64,000 nucleotides of DNA from Opitutia bacterium (lineage in GTDB: Bacteria > Verrucomicrobiota > Verrucomicrobiia > Opitutales > Opitutaceae), in NCBI GenBank assembly GCA_016217545.1, contig JACRHT010000017.1, positions 558,001 to 622,000 of the forward strand. Direction: 5' to 3'. Shown here piece by piece: positions 37,989 through 47,665 of this stretch. How positions within the stretch are numbered: the stretch's first letter is position 1; every line of letters begins with the position of its first letter. Made by a program: the position numbers and the translations under genes. Below the pieces are notes generated by a model. It searched no databases. It was given only the letters and a program-made list of their open reading frames with translations, and was not told the origin of the DNA.

Positions 37989-38642
37989 TTATTTGCCCTC
38001 CTCCTTCGCGGCTTCGGCGGTGAAGGGCTTGGCTTCGGGATACTCGTAGGAGTCGTTCAGGCTGCGCAGATACGCGACGAGCGCGCGGGCGCGGTGCGTC
38101 GGGACGACTTCGTGACCGGCGGGAGCCGCGGCCTTGCCGGAAAGCTTCAGCGCGTAGGGCGAAGCTTGGCCGGGACGGACCGGGTGGACGTCGAAGAGGA
38201 AGTCGTAGCTCGGCATATTCGTGCCGGGGGCGACGGCGTGCGGCGCGTAGAGGATCGTGTAGAGGTAGGCCTCGTCGGCGTAGGCGCGGGCGGCGACATT
38301 GCGCAGGTCGGGGCCGATGCGGCTGGAGCCGAGGAACACGGTCTTCTCGCGGATGTAGTCGCGGGCGACGCTCTGGCGAGTGCCCCACTGGCGGGCGGTA
38401 TCGCCGCCGAAACCTTCGCGGCGCACCTGCTGGGTGTGGCAGGAGACGCAGCCGAGGTCCTGGTAGACGGCGCGGCCTTGGTCGGCGAGGCCGGTGAGCG
38501 GCGCGGGATGAAGGGCTTCGTCGACGGGGTCCTTGTATTGCGTCAGCGAGCCGAGCTGCTTGTGCGCGGAATAAAGGACGGCGCCGGTCGAGAGCGCGAG
38601 GACGGCGAAGGCGCCGAAGAAGAGGGCGAGACCGTTTTTCAT
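37989..38642 (-). CDS. FixO/CcoO-like monoheme cytochrome c subunit
   Basis: A 217-residue cytochrome with one N-terminal anchor and the CcoO pattern GRAVYQDLGCVSCHTQQVRREGFGGD (heme Cys65, Cys68, His69), then SRIGPDLRNVAARAYADE and the distal ligand methionine in PGTNMPSYDF. In cbb3 oxidases this subunit passes electrons to the catalytic CcoN. It overlaps the preceding subunit-I-like gene by the ATGA motif (start complement 38640-38642), so their synthesis is coupled. Because that partner lacks metal ligands, electrons probably exit to something else. The heme site is intact. Confidence 0.92.
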   Translation of the reverse strand: MKNGLALFFGAFAVLALSTGAVLYSAHKQLGSLTQYKDPVDEALHPAPLTGLADQGRAVYQDLGCVSCHTQQVRREGFGGDTARQWGTRQSVARDYIREKTVFLGSSRIGPDLRNVAARAYADEAYLYTILYAPHAVAPGTNMPSYDFLFDVHPVRPGQASPYALKLSGKAAAPAGHEVVPTHRARALVAYLRSLNDSYEYPEAKPFTAEAAKEEGK

Positions 38643-40099
38643 GCGTGCTGCCCCTCCGAGGCGGTCGTGGCCATGGCGGGCGGATTGGCGAACTCAGCCT
38701 TCGGGCCCGTCTCGATGACGGAGTTGAAGGCGGTCCAGAAGAAGTTGATGGCGAAGGCGACGTGGCCGACGAGCAGGACCATCAGCGAGACGGTGCGGAA
38801 GGCGAGCCAGGGCTTGAGCATCGCCGTGATGTCGGCGAAAGGCGCGTTCGTGTTGAGCAGGTGCCCCTGTTCCGAGCCGGCGTAACCGACGCCGACCACG
38901 ATGCAGATGATGCCCACGAGCGTCAGCCAGTAGTGAATCGTGACGAGCGCGGACGAGTGCCACGGACGGCCGGCGAGGCGCGGGATGATGAAGTAGGCCG
39001 CGCCGAACATGGCGGTCGAGAAGCACGCGTAGGAGATCACCCAGTCGCGCAGCTCGGGGATGAGGGTGAACTGCGTGTCGATGGCGAAGCCGCGGTTGGA
39101 GAGCACGAGGTTCAGGACGGCGCCGAAGAAGAAGGCGACGATGCTCAGGAAGGTGAACTTGAAGGTGACACTGCCCTTGGCGTCGCCGAAACCGCTGGCG
39201 AGCGTCTTGAAGAAGTTCGTGAAGAGGATGACGACGGCGGGAACGATGAGGTAGTTGGCCACCGCGCCGAGGGTCGCGACCCACGCGGGAACCGGGCCGC
39301 CGATGAGGCGCGAGCCGCCGGCGAACGCGGTGCAGACCACGAGCCACCAGAAGCCGATGCCGGCGAGGTAGTAGTTGTGGATCGGCTTGCCGGTGACCTT
39401 CGGGACGAAGTAGTAGGCGCAGGCGAGCGCGAGCGGCGTGAACCACAGGCCGTAAATGCCGTTCACATACCAGGCGTCGACGATGGCCTGCACGACGCCG
39501 TGCGTCGGCACGCAGAAGAGCATCGTCTGCGCGACGGCGAAGAGCCACGGAAACCAGAGGACGGCGCCGAAGATATACCACTGCGAGGCGAACACGTTGT
39601 CGGTGTTGCGGACGCTGAAGGTGGTGATCGCCCACACGCCCATGGCGGCGTAGCACACGAGCATCATGAGGGTGATGGCGCGCGGCATCTCGAGGAGCTC
39701 GAAGGATGTCGTGCCGCCCAGGAGGATGCCGAGCATGCCGAGGCCGAGGGTGATGTTCCAGGCCTTGCAGGCGACGATGAGCCAGCCGCCGTGGCGGAGG
39801 GCGGCGGCGGAGAGGCGGGCCATGAGCCAGAGCGCGACGCCGAGGCCGGCGTTGAAGCCCCAGCCGTAGGTGAGGACGACGTTCGCGGCGGCGTTGACGC
39901 GGCCGTAAGTGAACCACTCGCAGCCGGAGAGGAAGCCGAGGAAGTTCGGCGTGTGCAGCTGCGTGGCGGCGATGAGTTGGAGCGCGCCGCCGATGAGCAA
40001 CCAGGCGATGGCCTGGCTGAAGAACACGAGAACGGGCCACTTGGCGGAGGCGTCGATCTCCTGCTGCTCGGCGCGAGCGTTGGGGACGGTGGAATTCAT
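38639..40099 (-). CDS. cbb3 oxidase subunit I-like protein lacking all six metal-ligand histidines
   Basis: A 486-residue, about 12-helix membrane protein whose framework matches CcoN (YGRVN, AYYFVPKVTGKPI, AYFIIPRLAGRPWHSSAL, AINFFWTAFN). The ligand positions are all replaced, from alignment to the known CcoN motifs. LHTN of the low-spin heme site reads AAN (Ala72). WYGHN is WYVN (Asn213). GPHH is GGSR (Ser263, Arg264). GHVH is SYAC (Tyr357, Cys359). It therefore cannot bind the two hemes and CuB as an oxidase does. The frame is intact and coupled to the FixO-like gene by ATGA overlap, inside the act operon. Likely a structural anchor or redox-inert subunit. ATG 40099 (GGAAG 10 bases upstream) is preferred over TTG 40105. 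Confidence 0.9.
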   Translation of the reverse strand: MNSTVPNARAEQQEIDASAKWPVLVFFSQAIAWLLIGGALQLIAATQLHTPNFLGFLSGCEWFTYGRVNAAANVVLTYGWGFNAGLGVALWLMARLSAAALRHGGWLIVACKAWNITLGLGMLGILLGGTTSFELLEMPRAITLMMLVCYAAMGVWAITTFSVRNTDNVFASQWYIFGAVLWFPWLFAVAQTMLFCVPTHGVVQAIVDAWYVNGIYGLWFTPLALACAYYFVPKVTGKPIHNYYLAGIGFWWLVVCTAFAGGSRLIGGPVPAWVATLGAVANYLIVPAVVILFTNFFKTLASGFGDAKGSVTFKFTFLSIVAFFFGAVLNLVLSNRGFAIDTQFTLIPELRDWVISYACFSTAMFGAAYFIIPRLAGRPWHSSALVTIHYWLTLVGIICIVVGVGYAGSEQGHLLNTNAPFADITAMLKPWLAFRTVSLMVLLVGHVAFAINFFWTAFNSVIETGPKAEFANPPAMATTASEGQHA

Positions 40100-40106
40100 C
40101 GGCAAA

Positions 40107-40448
40107 TTACTTCCGGGCGTGCTCCTTGACGGTGAGCTCGATGGCGCGTTCGACCGGGAGGCGAACGATGCCCTTCGACTGGTCGACCCAGCCGTAGGTG
40201 GTCGCGTCGACCTGGGCCTTCTGCTGGAGATCGGCGAGGGCCTTGGCGCGGCCTTCGGCGGAGAACTTCCAGCGCTGGGCTTCGTCGAAGTCGGCGGGGT
40301 TGGCCGTGCCGCGGTTGTCGAAGGCCGGCGCGGGCGAGTAGTAGCGGTTCACGAGCCAGCCACAGAGGACGGCGACGAGAATCACCACGACGGCGGTGAA
40401 CACCGGCGTGCGCTGCGGAAAGGCGTAGGCTTGCGGGTTGTCGCTCAT
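40107..40448 (-). CDS. Small membrane-anchored protein in the respiratory operon
   Basis: A 113-residue protein with one membrane helix (residues about 17-36) and a soluble C-terminal part that ends YGWVDQSKGIVRLPVERAIELTVKE. Short proteins with a similar GWVD..GxVRxPxxxAxE tail occur beside ACIII and cytochrome oxidase genes, so it is probably an accessory or assembly subunit. It lies between actF (1-base gap) and the subunit-I-like gene, fixing it in the transcript. No cofactor site is visible. The precise role is unknown. Confidence 0.8.
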   Translation of the reverse strand: MSDNPQAYAFPQRTPVFTAVVVILVAVLCGWLVNRYYSPAPAFDNRGTANPADFDEAQRWKFSAEGRAKALADLQQKAQVDATTYGWVDQSKGIVRLPVERAIELTVKEHARK

Positions 40449-40449
40449 G

Positions 40450-41742
40450 TTAGTGGGCGGTGGAGGCGGCGCCTTCCTCGGGGGCGGTGGCGTCGTGGTG
40501 CGTGAGGGATTCGACGATGCGCGGATCGTGGATCGGGATGAGTTTCGCGTCGGCGGTGGCGAAGCTCCGGAGGTAGGCCCAGATGCCGAAGCCGCCCACG
40601 CCGACCACCGAGCTGATCACCCAGAGGAGATTCAGCGAGAGGAACGGCAGCGGGTCGCCGTGCGCGTCCTTGAGCGAGGGAAGGATGTTGTAGCAGAGGT
40701 CGATCAGGATGGTCGCGAGGATCGCGACGCTGATGAACCGGAGGCCGCGCGGCGTGCTCTTCAGGCGATAGCTGAGGAGGTAGAGGAACGGGAGGAAGAA
40801 GTGACCGAAGAGGATCACCATGCCGACCCACTTCCACTGATTCGGGAGGCCGTCGCTGTTGTTAATTTCGCGGAGGTTATACCAGAAGGTTTCCTCGGGG
40901 ACGTTGGCGTTCCAGATCAGGAAGTATTGGGAGAACGTGACGTAGGCCCAGAAGATCGTGAACGCGTGCGAGAGCGTGCCGACGCAGTGCCAGTGGTTGG
41001 TGTTCACGACGCCCTTGTAGTCGCCGCGGCTGAGGAGCCAGATCATGATGAACACGAGCACGGCGAGCGCGCCGCGCATGCAGTTCGCGAAGAACCACAC
41101 GCCATACATCGTGGAGAACCAGTGATACTCGAGGCTCTTCATCCAGTAGATGGCGGCGAAAGTCAGCGAGAGCGCGACGAGCGGGATGCCCATGGCGGCG
41201 GTGACGCGGTTCTTGAGCGTCCACTTCACGTCGCCGTCCTTGTCCTGCGTGAACGAGGCCTTGCGGAGGCGGGAGGAGAGCCAGATCCAGATCGCGAAGA
41301 ACGCGACGGACATGCCGGTGAACATGTTCAGGCTGAGGAAGCCCGCCTTCTTCACGTAGAGCGGGTCGTCACCGACGGTGCCATGGCCGCCGTGCAGCGG
41401 GTGGCCGAGATCCATCCACGGCCAGATCAGGCCGGGCTTCACCCAAGCGGAGATGAGCAGCGGGAGGAAGAGAACGGCGAGCGGCAGGAACGCGGAGAGA
41501 CCGTGCTCGAGCTGGCGGCGCGGCACGACGGACCAGCCGGCGTCGAAGATGTGGTGGATGAGGACCCAGAGCAGCATGCCGATGGCGATCGCGGTGCAGA
41601 ACGCGAAGCCGACGAGGTAGGACGTGGCGACGTGCTGGGCGGGCGAGACGACGAAGCCGAGTGCGGTGACTGCGAGGCCGGCGACACCGACGACGAGGGC
41701 GGTGCCGGTCTTGGGGGCGACGGGAGTGGACGAAGTGGCCAT
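40450..41742 (-). CDS. actF: Alternative Complex III subunit ActF
   Basis: A 430-residue membrane protein of the NrfD-like type with about ten helices, related to ActC but shorter. Blocks include VLIHHIFDAGWSVVPRRQLEHG, KAGFLSLNMFTGMS, EYHWFSTMYGVWFFANCMRGAL and FSQYFLIWNANVPEETFWY. In ACIII, ActC and ActF form the membrane core; one of them faces the quinol, and ActF may help in proton translocation. It begins directly after actE with a 1-base gap. All expected helices are present; the C-terminal cytoplasmic tail ends in Ala/Glu-rich residues. Confidence 0.93.
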   Translation of the reverse strand: MATSSTPVAPKTGTALVVGVAGLAVTALGFVVSPAQHVATSYLVGFAFCTAIAIGMLLWVLIHHIFDAGWSVVPRRQLEHGLSAFLPLAVLFLPLLISAWVKPGLIWPWMDLGHPLHGGHGTVGDDPLYVKKAGFLSLNMFTGMSVAFFAIWIWLSSRLRKASFTQDKDGDVKWTLKNRVTAAMGIPLVALSLTFAAIYWMKSLEYHWFSTMYGVWFFANCMRGALAVLVFIMIWLLSRGDYKGVVNTNHWHCVGTLSHAFTIFWAYVTFSQYFLIWNANVPEETFWYNLREINNSDGLPNQWKWVGMVILFGHFFLPFLYLLSYRLKSTPRGLRFISVAILATILIDLCYNILPSLKDAHGDPLPFLSLNLLWVISSVVGVGGFGIWAYLRSFATADAKLIPIHDPRIVESLTHHDATAPEEGAASTAH

Positions 41743-41743
41743 G

Positions 41744-42376
41744 TTATTTCAGCTCCCCTCGGTTCGCGAGCGGGACATCGTCGAGCTTCGCATTGTGGGC
41801 GCGTTGGAGGGCGCGGACGTAGGCGATGACGGCCCAGCGCTCGTCGGGCGAGAGCTTGTCGGCGTAGGGCGACATCGTGTTCTTGCCGTTGGTGATGGTG
41901 TTGAAGAGCTCGCCCTCGGCCATGAGGCGGAGGCGGTCGTCATGGTAGGTCGGCGTGGCGACCATGCCGTAGGCCTTGGTGATGCCCTGGCCGTCGCCGT
42001 TCACGCCGTGGCACGGCGCGCAATAGATCGCGTAGCGATTTTGGCCGCGACGGATCATCGTCTCGGTGACTTCGATCGGGAAACCCTTCACGAAGGAGCC
42101 GTCGGCGTTTTTGCCGAGGTAGTGGGCATCGTCGGCGCGGAGGAAGTCCGGATCGGCGGCGGTGCTGCGGCCGCGCGGCACGGTGCCGGCGGGAGCGGGG
42201 CGATCGGTGCGTCCGTCGGCGAAGAACTTCGAGGCGGCTTGCGGCTTGTATTTGCCCTGAACGTCCATGTCCGGAAACACGACGAGCGGTGGCTGCGTCG
42301 AGCGCATGCCACGGAAGCCCGCGATCGAGATCGTCAGGGCGACGGCGAAGAGGAGCGTGTAGTAGGCGTAACGCAT
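41744..42376 (-). CDS. actE: Alternative Complex III monoheme cytochrome c subunit ActE
   Basis: A 210-residue periplasmic cytochrome anchored by an N-terminal helix (YYTLLFAVALTISIAG). The heme site CAPCH lies at about residues 132-136 within RRGQNRYAIYCAPCHGVNGDGQGI, followed by a C-terminal ligand region with ITNGKNTMSPYA that supplies the axial methionine. In ACIII this subunit transfers electrons from the complex to a downstream cytochrome or oxidase. The gene lies between actD and actF with spacing of 1-4 bases. Length and motifs are normal. Confidence 0.94.
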   Translation of the reverse strand: MRYAYYTLLFAVALTISIAGFRGMRSTQPPLVVFPDMDVQGKYKPQAASKFFADGRTDRPAPAGTVPRGRSTAADPDFLRADDAHYLGKNADGSFVKGFPIEVTETMIRRGQNRYAIYCAPCHGVNGDGQGITKAYGMVATPTYHDDRLRLMAEGELFNTITNGKNTMSPYADKLSPDERWAVIAYVRALQRAHNAKLDDVPLANRGELK

Positions 42377-42380
42377 GGGG

Positions 42381-42911
42381 TTATTCCTCCAGCTCCGCGA
42401 TGTCCTGGCCGCCGATCTTCGCGAGCAGCTCGCGGGTGGCGGTGGCGTTGAATTTCGGGTCGTTGGCCTCGATCACGATGAAGAAGCGGTCGTCGAGCGC
42501 GCGCACGAATTGCGGCGCTTTCATCACCGGGTGGTAGTGCATCGGCAGACCGTTCAGCAGGAACATGCCGATGATGGTCGCGAACGCGGTGAAGAGAATC
42601 GTCAGCTCATAGCTCACCGGGAAGGCGAACATGGGCGAGAAGTAGGGCTTGCCGCCCACGATGAGCGGGTAGTCGAACGCACCGGTGAACCAGATGAGGC
42701 TCATGCCGGTGCAAAAGCCGGTGATGCCGCCGGCGAGCGAGAAGCGCGGCACGCGCGAACGGCGCATGCCCATGGCGGCGTCGAGGCCGTGCACGGGGAA
42801 CGGCGTGAGCGAGTCCCATTTGGAGTAGCCGGCGTCGCGCACGTGCTCGCACGCGTGGTAGAGCGCGGGCACGGTGTCGAAGGCGGCGATGAGTCCGTAA
42901 GTCTTTTTCAT
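42381..42911 (-). CDS. actD: Alternative Complex III membrane subunit ActD (DUF3341)
   Basis: A 176-residue protein with an N-terminal soluble ferredoxin-like part (YGLIAAFDTVPALYHACEHVRDAGYSKWDSLTPFPVHGLD) and two membrane helices (residues about 60-80 and 95-120), then a C-terminal soluble part ending AKIGGQDIAELEE. This is the DUF3341/ActD architecture. It has no cofactors and sits beside ActC. The gene lies 15 bases after actC and 4 before actE. Confidence 0.94.
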   Translation of the reverse strand: MKKTYGLIAAFDTVPALYHACEHVRDAGYSKWDSLTPFPVHGLDAAMGMRRSRVPRFSLAGGITGFCTGMSLIWFTGAFDYPLIVGGKPYFSPMFAFPVSYELTILFTAFATIIGMFLLNGLPMHYHPVMKAPQFVRALDDRFFIVIEANDPKFNATATRELLAKIGGQDIAELEE

Positions 42912-42926
42912 GGTCGTGGCCTCCGA

Positions 42927-44348
42927 TTAGTGGCCCGCGCCGTGCGGGTCGGCTTGCGGGATGACCGCCTTCACTTCCGACATCGGCATGATGGGCACGA
43001 AGCGGATGAAGAGGAGGAACAGGAACGAGAAGACGCCGAAGGTGCCGAAGAAGGTGAAGACTTCGACGATCGACGGAGAATAGTAGCCCCACGACGACGG
43101 CAGGAAGTCGCGGGCGAGCGAGGTGACGATGATCACGAAGCGCTCGAACCACATGCCGACGTTGACGAAGATCGAGAGGATCCAGACGAGCGTCGTGTTG
43201 TTGCGGATCGATTTGAACCAGAAGAACTGCGGCGTGATCACGTTGCAGCCGATCATGATCCAGTAGGCCCAGGCGTAGTGGCCGAACGCGCGGTTGATGA
43301 ACGCGAAGCCTTCATACGGGTTCGCGCCATACCACGCGATGAAGAACTCCATCGAGTAGGCGTAGCCGACCATCGTGCCCGTCGCCAGGGTGATCTTGCA
43401 CATGCAGTCGATGTGATACTGCGTGATCAGGTCCTCGAGGCGGTAGATGGCGCGCAGCGGCAGCATGAGCGTGAGCACCATGCCGAAGCCCGAGAAGATC
43501 GCGCCCGCGACGAAGTAAGGCGGGAAGATCGTCGTGTGCCAGCCGGGGAGCAGCGAGACGGCGAAGTCGAACGAAACGATCGTGTGCACCGACAACACGA
43601 GCGGCGTGCTGATGCCGGCGAGGATCAGGTAGGCCATTTCGTAGTTGCTCCAGTGGCGGTTCGAACCGCGCCAACCCATGGCGAAGAAACCGTAGATGCG
43701 CGCCTTCAGGAGATTGCCGGCGGCGGTGAAGCGATCGCGCAGCGTGCCGAGGTCAGGAATGAGGCCGATATACCAGAAGAGCACGGAGACCGTGCCGTAG
43801 GTCGAAACCGCGAACACGTCCCACTCGAGCGGCGAACGGAAGTTCTGCCAGATGTAGTTGGCGTTCGGGATCGGGAAGAGATACCAAGCCATCCACACGC
43901 GACCGACGTGGAACACGGGGAAGATCGCGGCGCAAACGACGGCGAAGATGGTCATCGCCTCGGCGGCACGGTTGATCGACGTGCGCCACTTCTGGCGCAG
44001 GAGGCACAAGATCGCCGAGATCAACGTGCCGGCGTGGCCGATACCGATCCAGAAGACGAAGTTGACGATGTCCCACGCCCAGTTGACCGGATTGGCGTGA
44101 CCCCAGACACCGACGCCGGTGCCGACGAGGTAGACCAGGCCAGCGACCGTGAACGACGCGATGAATGCGGCGATGCCGAAGCACCACCACCACCAAGTCG
44201 GGGTCGTGCCCTCGACGAGGCCGCAGATCTTGTCAGTGATCCACTTGAAGTCGCGATGATGATGGACGAGCTCGGCACGCGGGAGGATCGCGGGCTTGAC
44301 CTCGGCGAGGATCGGGTGAGCGGCGTGCTCAGCGGAGTGGGCGCCCAT
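42927..44348 (-). CDS. actC: Alternative Complex III quinol-binding subunit ActC
   Basis: A 473-residue polytopic subunit of the NrfD/PsrC family with about ten helices. Landmarks are [23 protein letters not shown] at the first helix, [61 protein letters not shown] and [11 protein letters not shown]. Quinol oxidation in ACIII occurs at ActC. The start ATG overlaps actB's stop (TAATG), so translation is coupled. It belongs to the same transcript as all six act genes. Confidence 0.95.
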   Translation of the reverse strand: MGAHSAEHAAHPILAEVKPAILPRAELVHHHRDFKWITDKICGLVEGTTPTWWWWCFGIAAFIASFTVAGLVYLVGTGVGVWGHANPVNWAWDIVNFVFWIGIGHAGTLISAILCLLRQKWRTSINRAAEAMTIFAVVCAAIFPVFHVGRVWMAWYLFPIPNANYIWQNFRSPLEWDVFAVSTYGTVSVLFWYIGLIPDLGTLRDRFTAAGNLLKARIYGFFAMGWRGSNRHWSNYEMAYLILAGISTPLVLSVHTIVSFDFAVSLLPGWHTTIFPPYFVAGAIFSGFGMVLTLMLPLRAIYRLEDLITQYHIDCMCKITLATGTMVGYAYSMEFFIAWYGANPYEGFAFINRAFGHYAWAYWIMIGCNVITPQFFWFKSIRNNTTLVWILSIFVNVGMWFERFVIIVTSLARDFLPSSWGYYSPSIVEVFTFFGTFGVFSFLFLLFIRFVPIMPMSEVKAVIPQADPHGAGH

Positions 44349-47300
44349 TAGTGCTTCCCTCCGTGTTGAGCTTCACCGTGCGCAGGCGCGTGGCCTTCGC
44401 CATGCGACGGGTGGTTCTTGCTGTTGTATTCCACCCGGCTGAGCGGGAGGGCCTGATAGTCCGGCATGTGCGGGTTCGGGTTGCGGAGCTTGCCGAGGTA
44501 GGTGAGACGCGGGCGGACGTTGAGGTAACCGAGCACCGCGTAATCGCGCTCCTGCGCCTTGAGTTTCGAAACCTGGCTGTTCGGGTCTTTGATGTTGCCG
44601 AACACGATGGCGTCGACCGCACAGACCTGCTGGCAGGCGGTGCGGATCGTGCCGTCGGGCACTTCGACATCGCCGCTGGCGCCGGCTTTGCGCTTCTGGG
44701 CGATCTTGCCCTGATTGATGCGCTGGATGCAGAAGGTGCACTTCTCCATCACGCCGCGCATGCGGATCGAGACGTCCGGGTTCTTCACCATCTTGACCAG
44801 CTCCGGCATCTCCTTCTGGTGGCCGAGCGGGCCCATGTAGAGGGCGTCGGTCGCGCGCTTGTTGAAGTCGAAATAATTAAAGCGGCGAACCTTGTAGGGA
44901 CAGTTGTTGGCGCAGTAACGCGTGCCGATGCAGCGGTTGTAGGCCATCGTGTTGATGCCTTCGTCGTCGTGCACGGTGGCGTTGACGGGGCACACGGTTT
45001 CGCACGGCGCGGTTTCGCAGTGCTGGCAGGTCATGGGCTGGACGACCGCCTGCGGATCTTCCGGAAGTTCGCGATTGTCGCTGCGCTCGCCACCGAGCAA
45101 GTCCGCCATCTGGCGCGCGTCGGCCTTGCCGTCGCTGTAGTAACGGTCGAGGCGGATCCAGTGCATCTCGCGGCCGCGCATGACCTGGTCCTTGCCAACG
45201 ATCGGAATGTTGTTTTCCGCCTGGCAGGCAATGACGCAGGCGTTGCAGCCGATGCAAGTGTTGAGGTCGATCGACATGCCCCACTGGTGGATGCCGTCGA
45301 AGTTGGGCTGCTCGTAGAGCGATTGGCCGCGCGGGGTGGCCGCCGCCTTCACGGCGAGCGGCTGATCCTTGTCCTTGCCGTAGACGGGCGGCGTGTGGGA
45401 CTCCATGCCGATCGCGGCGACGAACGCGGGATTCGCGTTGAACTCGTCGAGGTTCGCTTCGCGCACGATGTCGCGGCCTTCCATCGACCAATGCTCCTGC
45501 GTGTTGGCGAGCTTCTGCTTCTTCCCCACCACGGTGAGCTTCGCGCCGATCGCGAACGACATCGCGGCGCCGGTGCGGACGGCGTAGGCGTTGAAGCCGC
45601 CGCCGGTGCCGACGCGACCCGAATGGGTGCGGCCGTAGCCGAGCGGGAGGATGATCGTGTAATTGGCCAGACCGGGCTGGATGTGGATCGGGCCGGTGAC
45701 CTTGCGGCCGTTGACCTCGACCTCACCAATGTAGGCGAGCTCCTTGCCCTGCTGGTATTCCGCATTCTCGACACGGGCAACTTGGATCATGCTGCCGTGC
45801 GGGTAAACCTTCAGCTCCTTCGCGAGACGCGGGGAGATGAGGATGGCGTTGTCCCACGAGATCTTGGTGATCGGGTCCGGGCACTCCTGCAGCCAGCCGT
45901 TGTTGGCAAAGCGGCCGTCGTCCATCTTGTGGTCCGTCGCGAAACGAACCTCGAGATTGCCGGAGGCCGGCGCGGTGGTGGCGGAGGCCTTCGCGACGAG
46001 CGCAGCGGCGTTGGCGGCGTTGAACGTGACCGAAACGGGCTTGTAGGCCGAGTTGGCGAGCACGCCGTCGTGGAGGAATTTCTCGAAGGCCTTCTTGTCG
46101 CCACCGGTCATGCCGCCGATGGTCGTGAAGACTTGGGCGTAAGCCTCGGGATTCTGTTCGCCGGCGAGGCGGGCAAGCAGCTCGACTTCCATCAGGCCGC
46201 CGAAGAGCGGGAGAATCATCGGCTGGATCGGCACGATGGTGCCGTCGAGCGTGCGAGCGTCGGACCACGACTCGAGGTAATGCGTCGCGGCGAGCGTCGT
46301 GCCCGCGAGCGCGGCAGTCTCGTCGGCGTGGTAACCGAAGCGGATGACATCCGGCACGGACTTCAGCAGCGCGCCGAACTCGAGGTCGGCAGGCGCACTG
46401 TAGGCCGGGTTGCCGTTGAGGACGAAGAGGGTCTTGACCGAACCGGCCTTGATCGCGGCGGCGAGCGCCTGGATCGTGGAGGCCGTGCGCGGCTCGGCGG
46501 CGACGAACTCGACGGTCGAGCCGATGTTGCCGAGGTGCGCGTTGACGGCGTTGACGAGGACGTGGACGGCGGCGGGCTGATGTGCGCCGGCGATGACGAT
46601 CGACTCTCCGCGGTGTTCGGCGAGGTCCTTGGCGCACTCCTCGATCCACTTCGGGTTCACGTCGCCGAGGCCCTGCGCGAGCGAGGCGAAGGTGCTTGAG
46701 CCGGTAACCTGACCGGCGAGCGCGGCGGCGAACGCGAGAATCTGCGAGCTGCCGAGGCGGAGGCGGTGATCCGCCATCGAGCCGGTCAGCGTGAACGCGC
46801 TCTCCACAACATAGAGGCGGTTCATCGGGTCGTCCTTCTTCGCGACGCGGCGGCCCTTCGCGAAGGCGCGGGCGTATTCGAGCGCGCCGGCTTCAGCGTG
46901 GAAGAAATCGGCGTCGAGCGAGAGGACGCGCTTGGCCTGCGCAAAGCGGTAGATCGGCTTCACGTTCTGACCGAAGGAGGCGATGGCGGCGTCGGCCGGG
47001 GCTTCGTCGGCGACCGGCTCGTATTCGGCCCAGATGGCGCGCGGGAACTTGGCCTTCAGCGCGGCGACGAGGCGGGCGCGGGTCGGCGAAGCGGACTCGT
47101 CGGCGAGGAACGCGAGGCCTTCGCCGTTGCCGGCGTATTGCTTCGCAATGGAGGCGAGCAGGTCGTTGACTGCGGCAGTGTCGATCACGTTGCCCTGGCG
47201 GACGTGCTGCGTGGCGCGGTCCGGATCGTAGAGATCGAGAACGGAAGCCTGCGCCATCAGCGAGCTGGCGCCGCCGGTGGGATCGTAGCTCGGGTTGCCC

Positions 47301-47665
47301 TCGAGCTTGGTCGGGCGGCCTTGGTGCGTCTCGGCGAGGAGCGGCTGCGCGTGGCGGCGCAGCGGCATGGCGGTGGCGTAGTAGAGCGGAAGGCCCGGGA
47401 CGATGTATTCGGACGACTTGCCGTAGGGCAGGATGTTCGTCTCGGGGCGACGGCAGCCGGCGAGGCCGATGCCGCCGAGCGCGAACGACGCCGCCATGAT
47501 CTTCATGAACTGGCGGCGGTCGACGCCCTCGATGGAGGACGCGCCCTCGGGGAACTCGCGGGCGAGTTGCTCGCGGAAGCCCGGCGTGTCGGCGAGCTCG
47601 TCGAGGCTGCGCCAGTAGCGTTGGCCGTTCGCGGGAGCGGCGGAATGGTCAAATTTGCGTTTCAT
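44348..47665 (-). CDS. actB: Alternative Complex III iron-sulfur/molybdopterin-fold subunit ActB
   Basis: A 1105-residue periplasmic subunit. It begins with an N-terminal region of about 48 residues, then a twin-arginine signal ([23 protein letters not shown]) whose Cys71 may be a lipoprotein site. Residues about 75-780 have the molybdopterin oxidoreductase fold without the cofactor, as known for ACIII. The C-terminal third carries ferredoxin-type clusters: [50 protein letters not shown] and the later CTFC and CQQVC sites. It receives electrons from ActC and passes them through ActA. Start and stop overlap both neighbours (TGATG with actA, TAATG with actC). Length is normal for fused ActB1-B2. 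Confidence 0.95.
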   Translation of the reverse strand: MKRKFDHSAAPANGQRYWRSLDELADTPGFREQLAREFPEGASSIEGVDRRQFMKIMAASFALGGIGLAGCRRPETNILPYGKSSEYIVPGLPLYYATAMPLRRHAQPLLAETHQGRPTKLEGNPSYDPTGGASSLMAQASVLDLYDPDRATQHVRQGNVIDTAAVNDLLASIAKQYAGNGEGLAFLADESASPTRARLVAALKAKFPRAIWAEYEPVADEAPADAAIASFGQNVKPIYRFAQAKRVLSLDADFFHAEAGALEYARAFAKGRRVAKKDDPMNRLYVVESAFTLTGSMADHRLRLGSSQILAFAAALAGQVTGSSTFASLAQGLGDVNPKWIEECAKDLAEHRGESIVIAGAHQPAAVHVLVNAVNAHLGNIGSTVEFVAAEPRTASTIQALAAAIKAGSVKTLFVLNGNPAYSAPADLEFGALLKSVPDVIRFGYHADETAALAGTTLAATHYLESWSDARTLDGTIVPIQPMILPLFGGLMEVELLARLAGEQNPEAYAQVFTTIGGMTGGDKKAFEKFLHDGVLANSAYKPVSVTFNAANAAALVAKASATTAPASGNLEVRFATDHKMDDGRFANNGWLQECPDPITKISWDNAILISPRLAKELKVYPHGSMIQVARVENAEYQQGKELAYIGEVEVNGRKVTGPIHIQPGLANYTIILPLGYGRTHSGRVGTGGGFNAYAVRTGAAMSFAIGAKLTVVGKKQKLANTQEHWSMEGRDIVREANLDEFNANPAFVAAIGMESHTPPVYGKDKDQPLAVKAAATPRGQSLYEQPNFDGIHQWGMSIDLNTCIGCNACVIACQAENNIPIVGKDQVMRGREMHWIRLDRYYSDGKADARQMADLLGGERSDNRELPEDPQAVVQPMTCQHCETAPCETVCPVNATVHDDEGINTMAYNRCIGTRYCANNCPYKVRRFNYFDFNKRATDALYMGPLGHQKEMPELVKMVKNPDVSIRMRGVMEKCTFCIQRINQGKIAQKRKAGASGDVEVPDGTIRTACQQVCAVDAIVFGNIKDPNSQVSKLKAQERDYAVLGYLNVRPRLTYLGKLRNPNPHMPDYQALPLSRVEYNSKNHPSHGEGHAPAHGEAQHGGKH

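Noticed and set aside
38645-40129. A 494-codon plus-strand frame opposite the cbb3-like gene and others (42375-44351, 44351-46699)
   Set aside because: These are antisense shadows produced by high GC content; the minus-strand genes have clear families, and the plus frames have only low-complexity Glu/Asp/Arg sequence.
40414-40448. Cytochrome oxidase copper subunit (coxB) in the act operon
   Set aside because: The small gene here has no CuA motif and only one helix; it is a different accessory protein.
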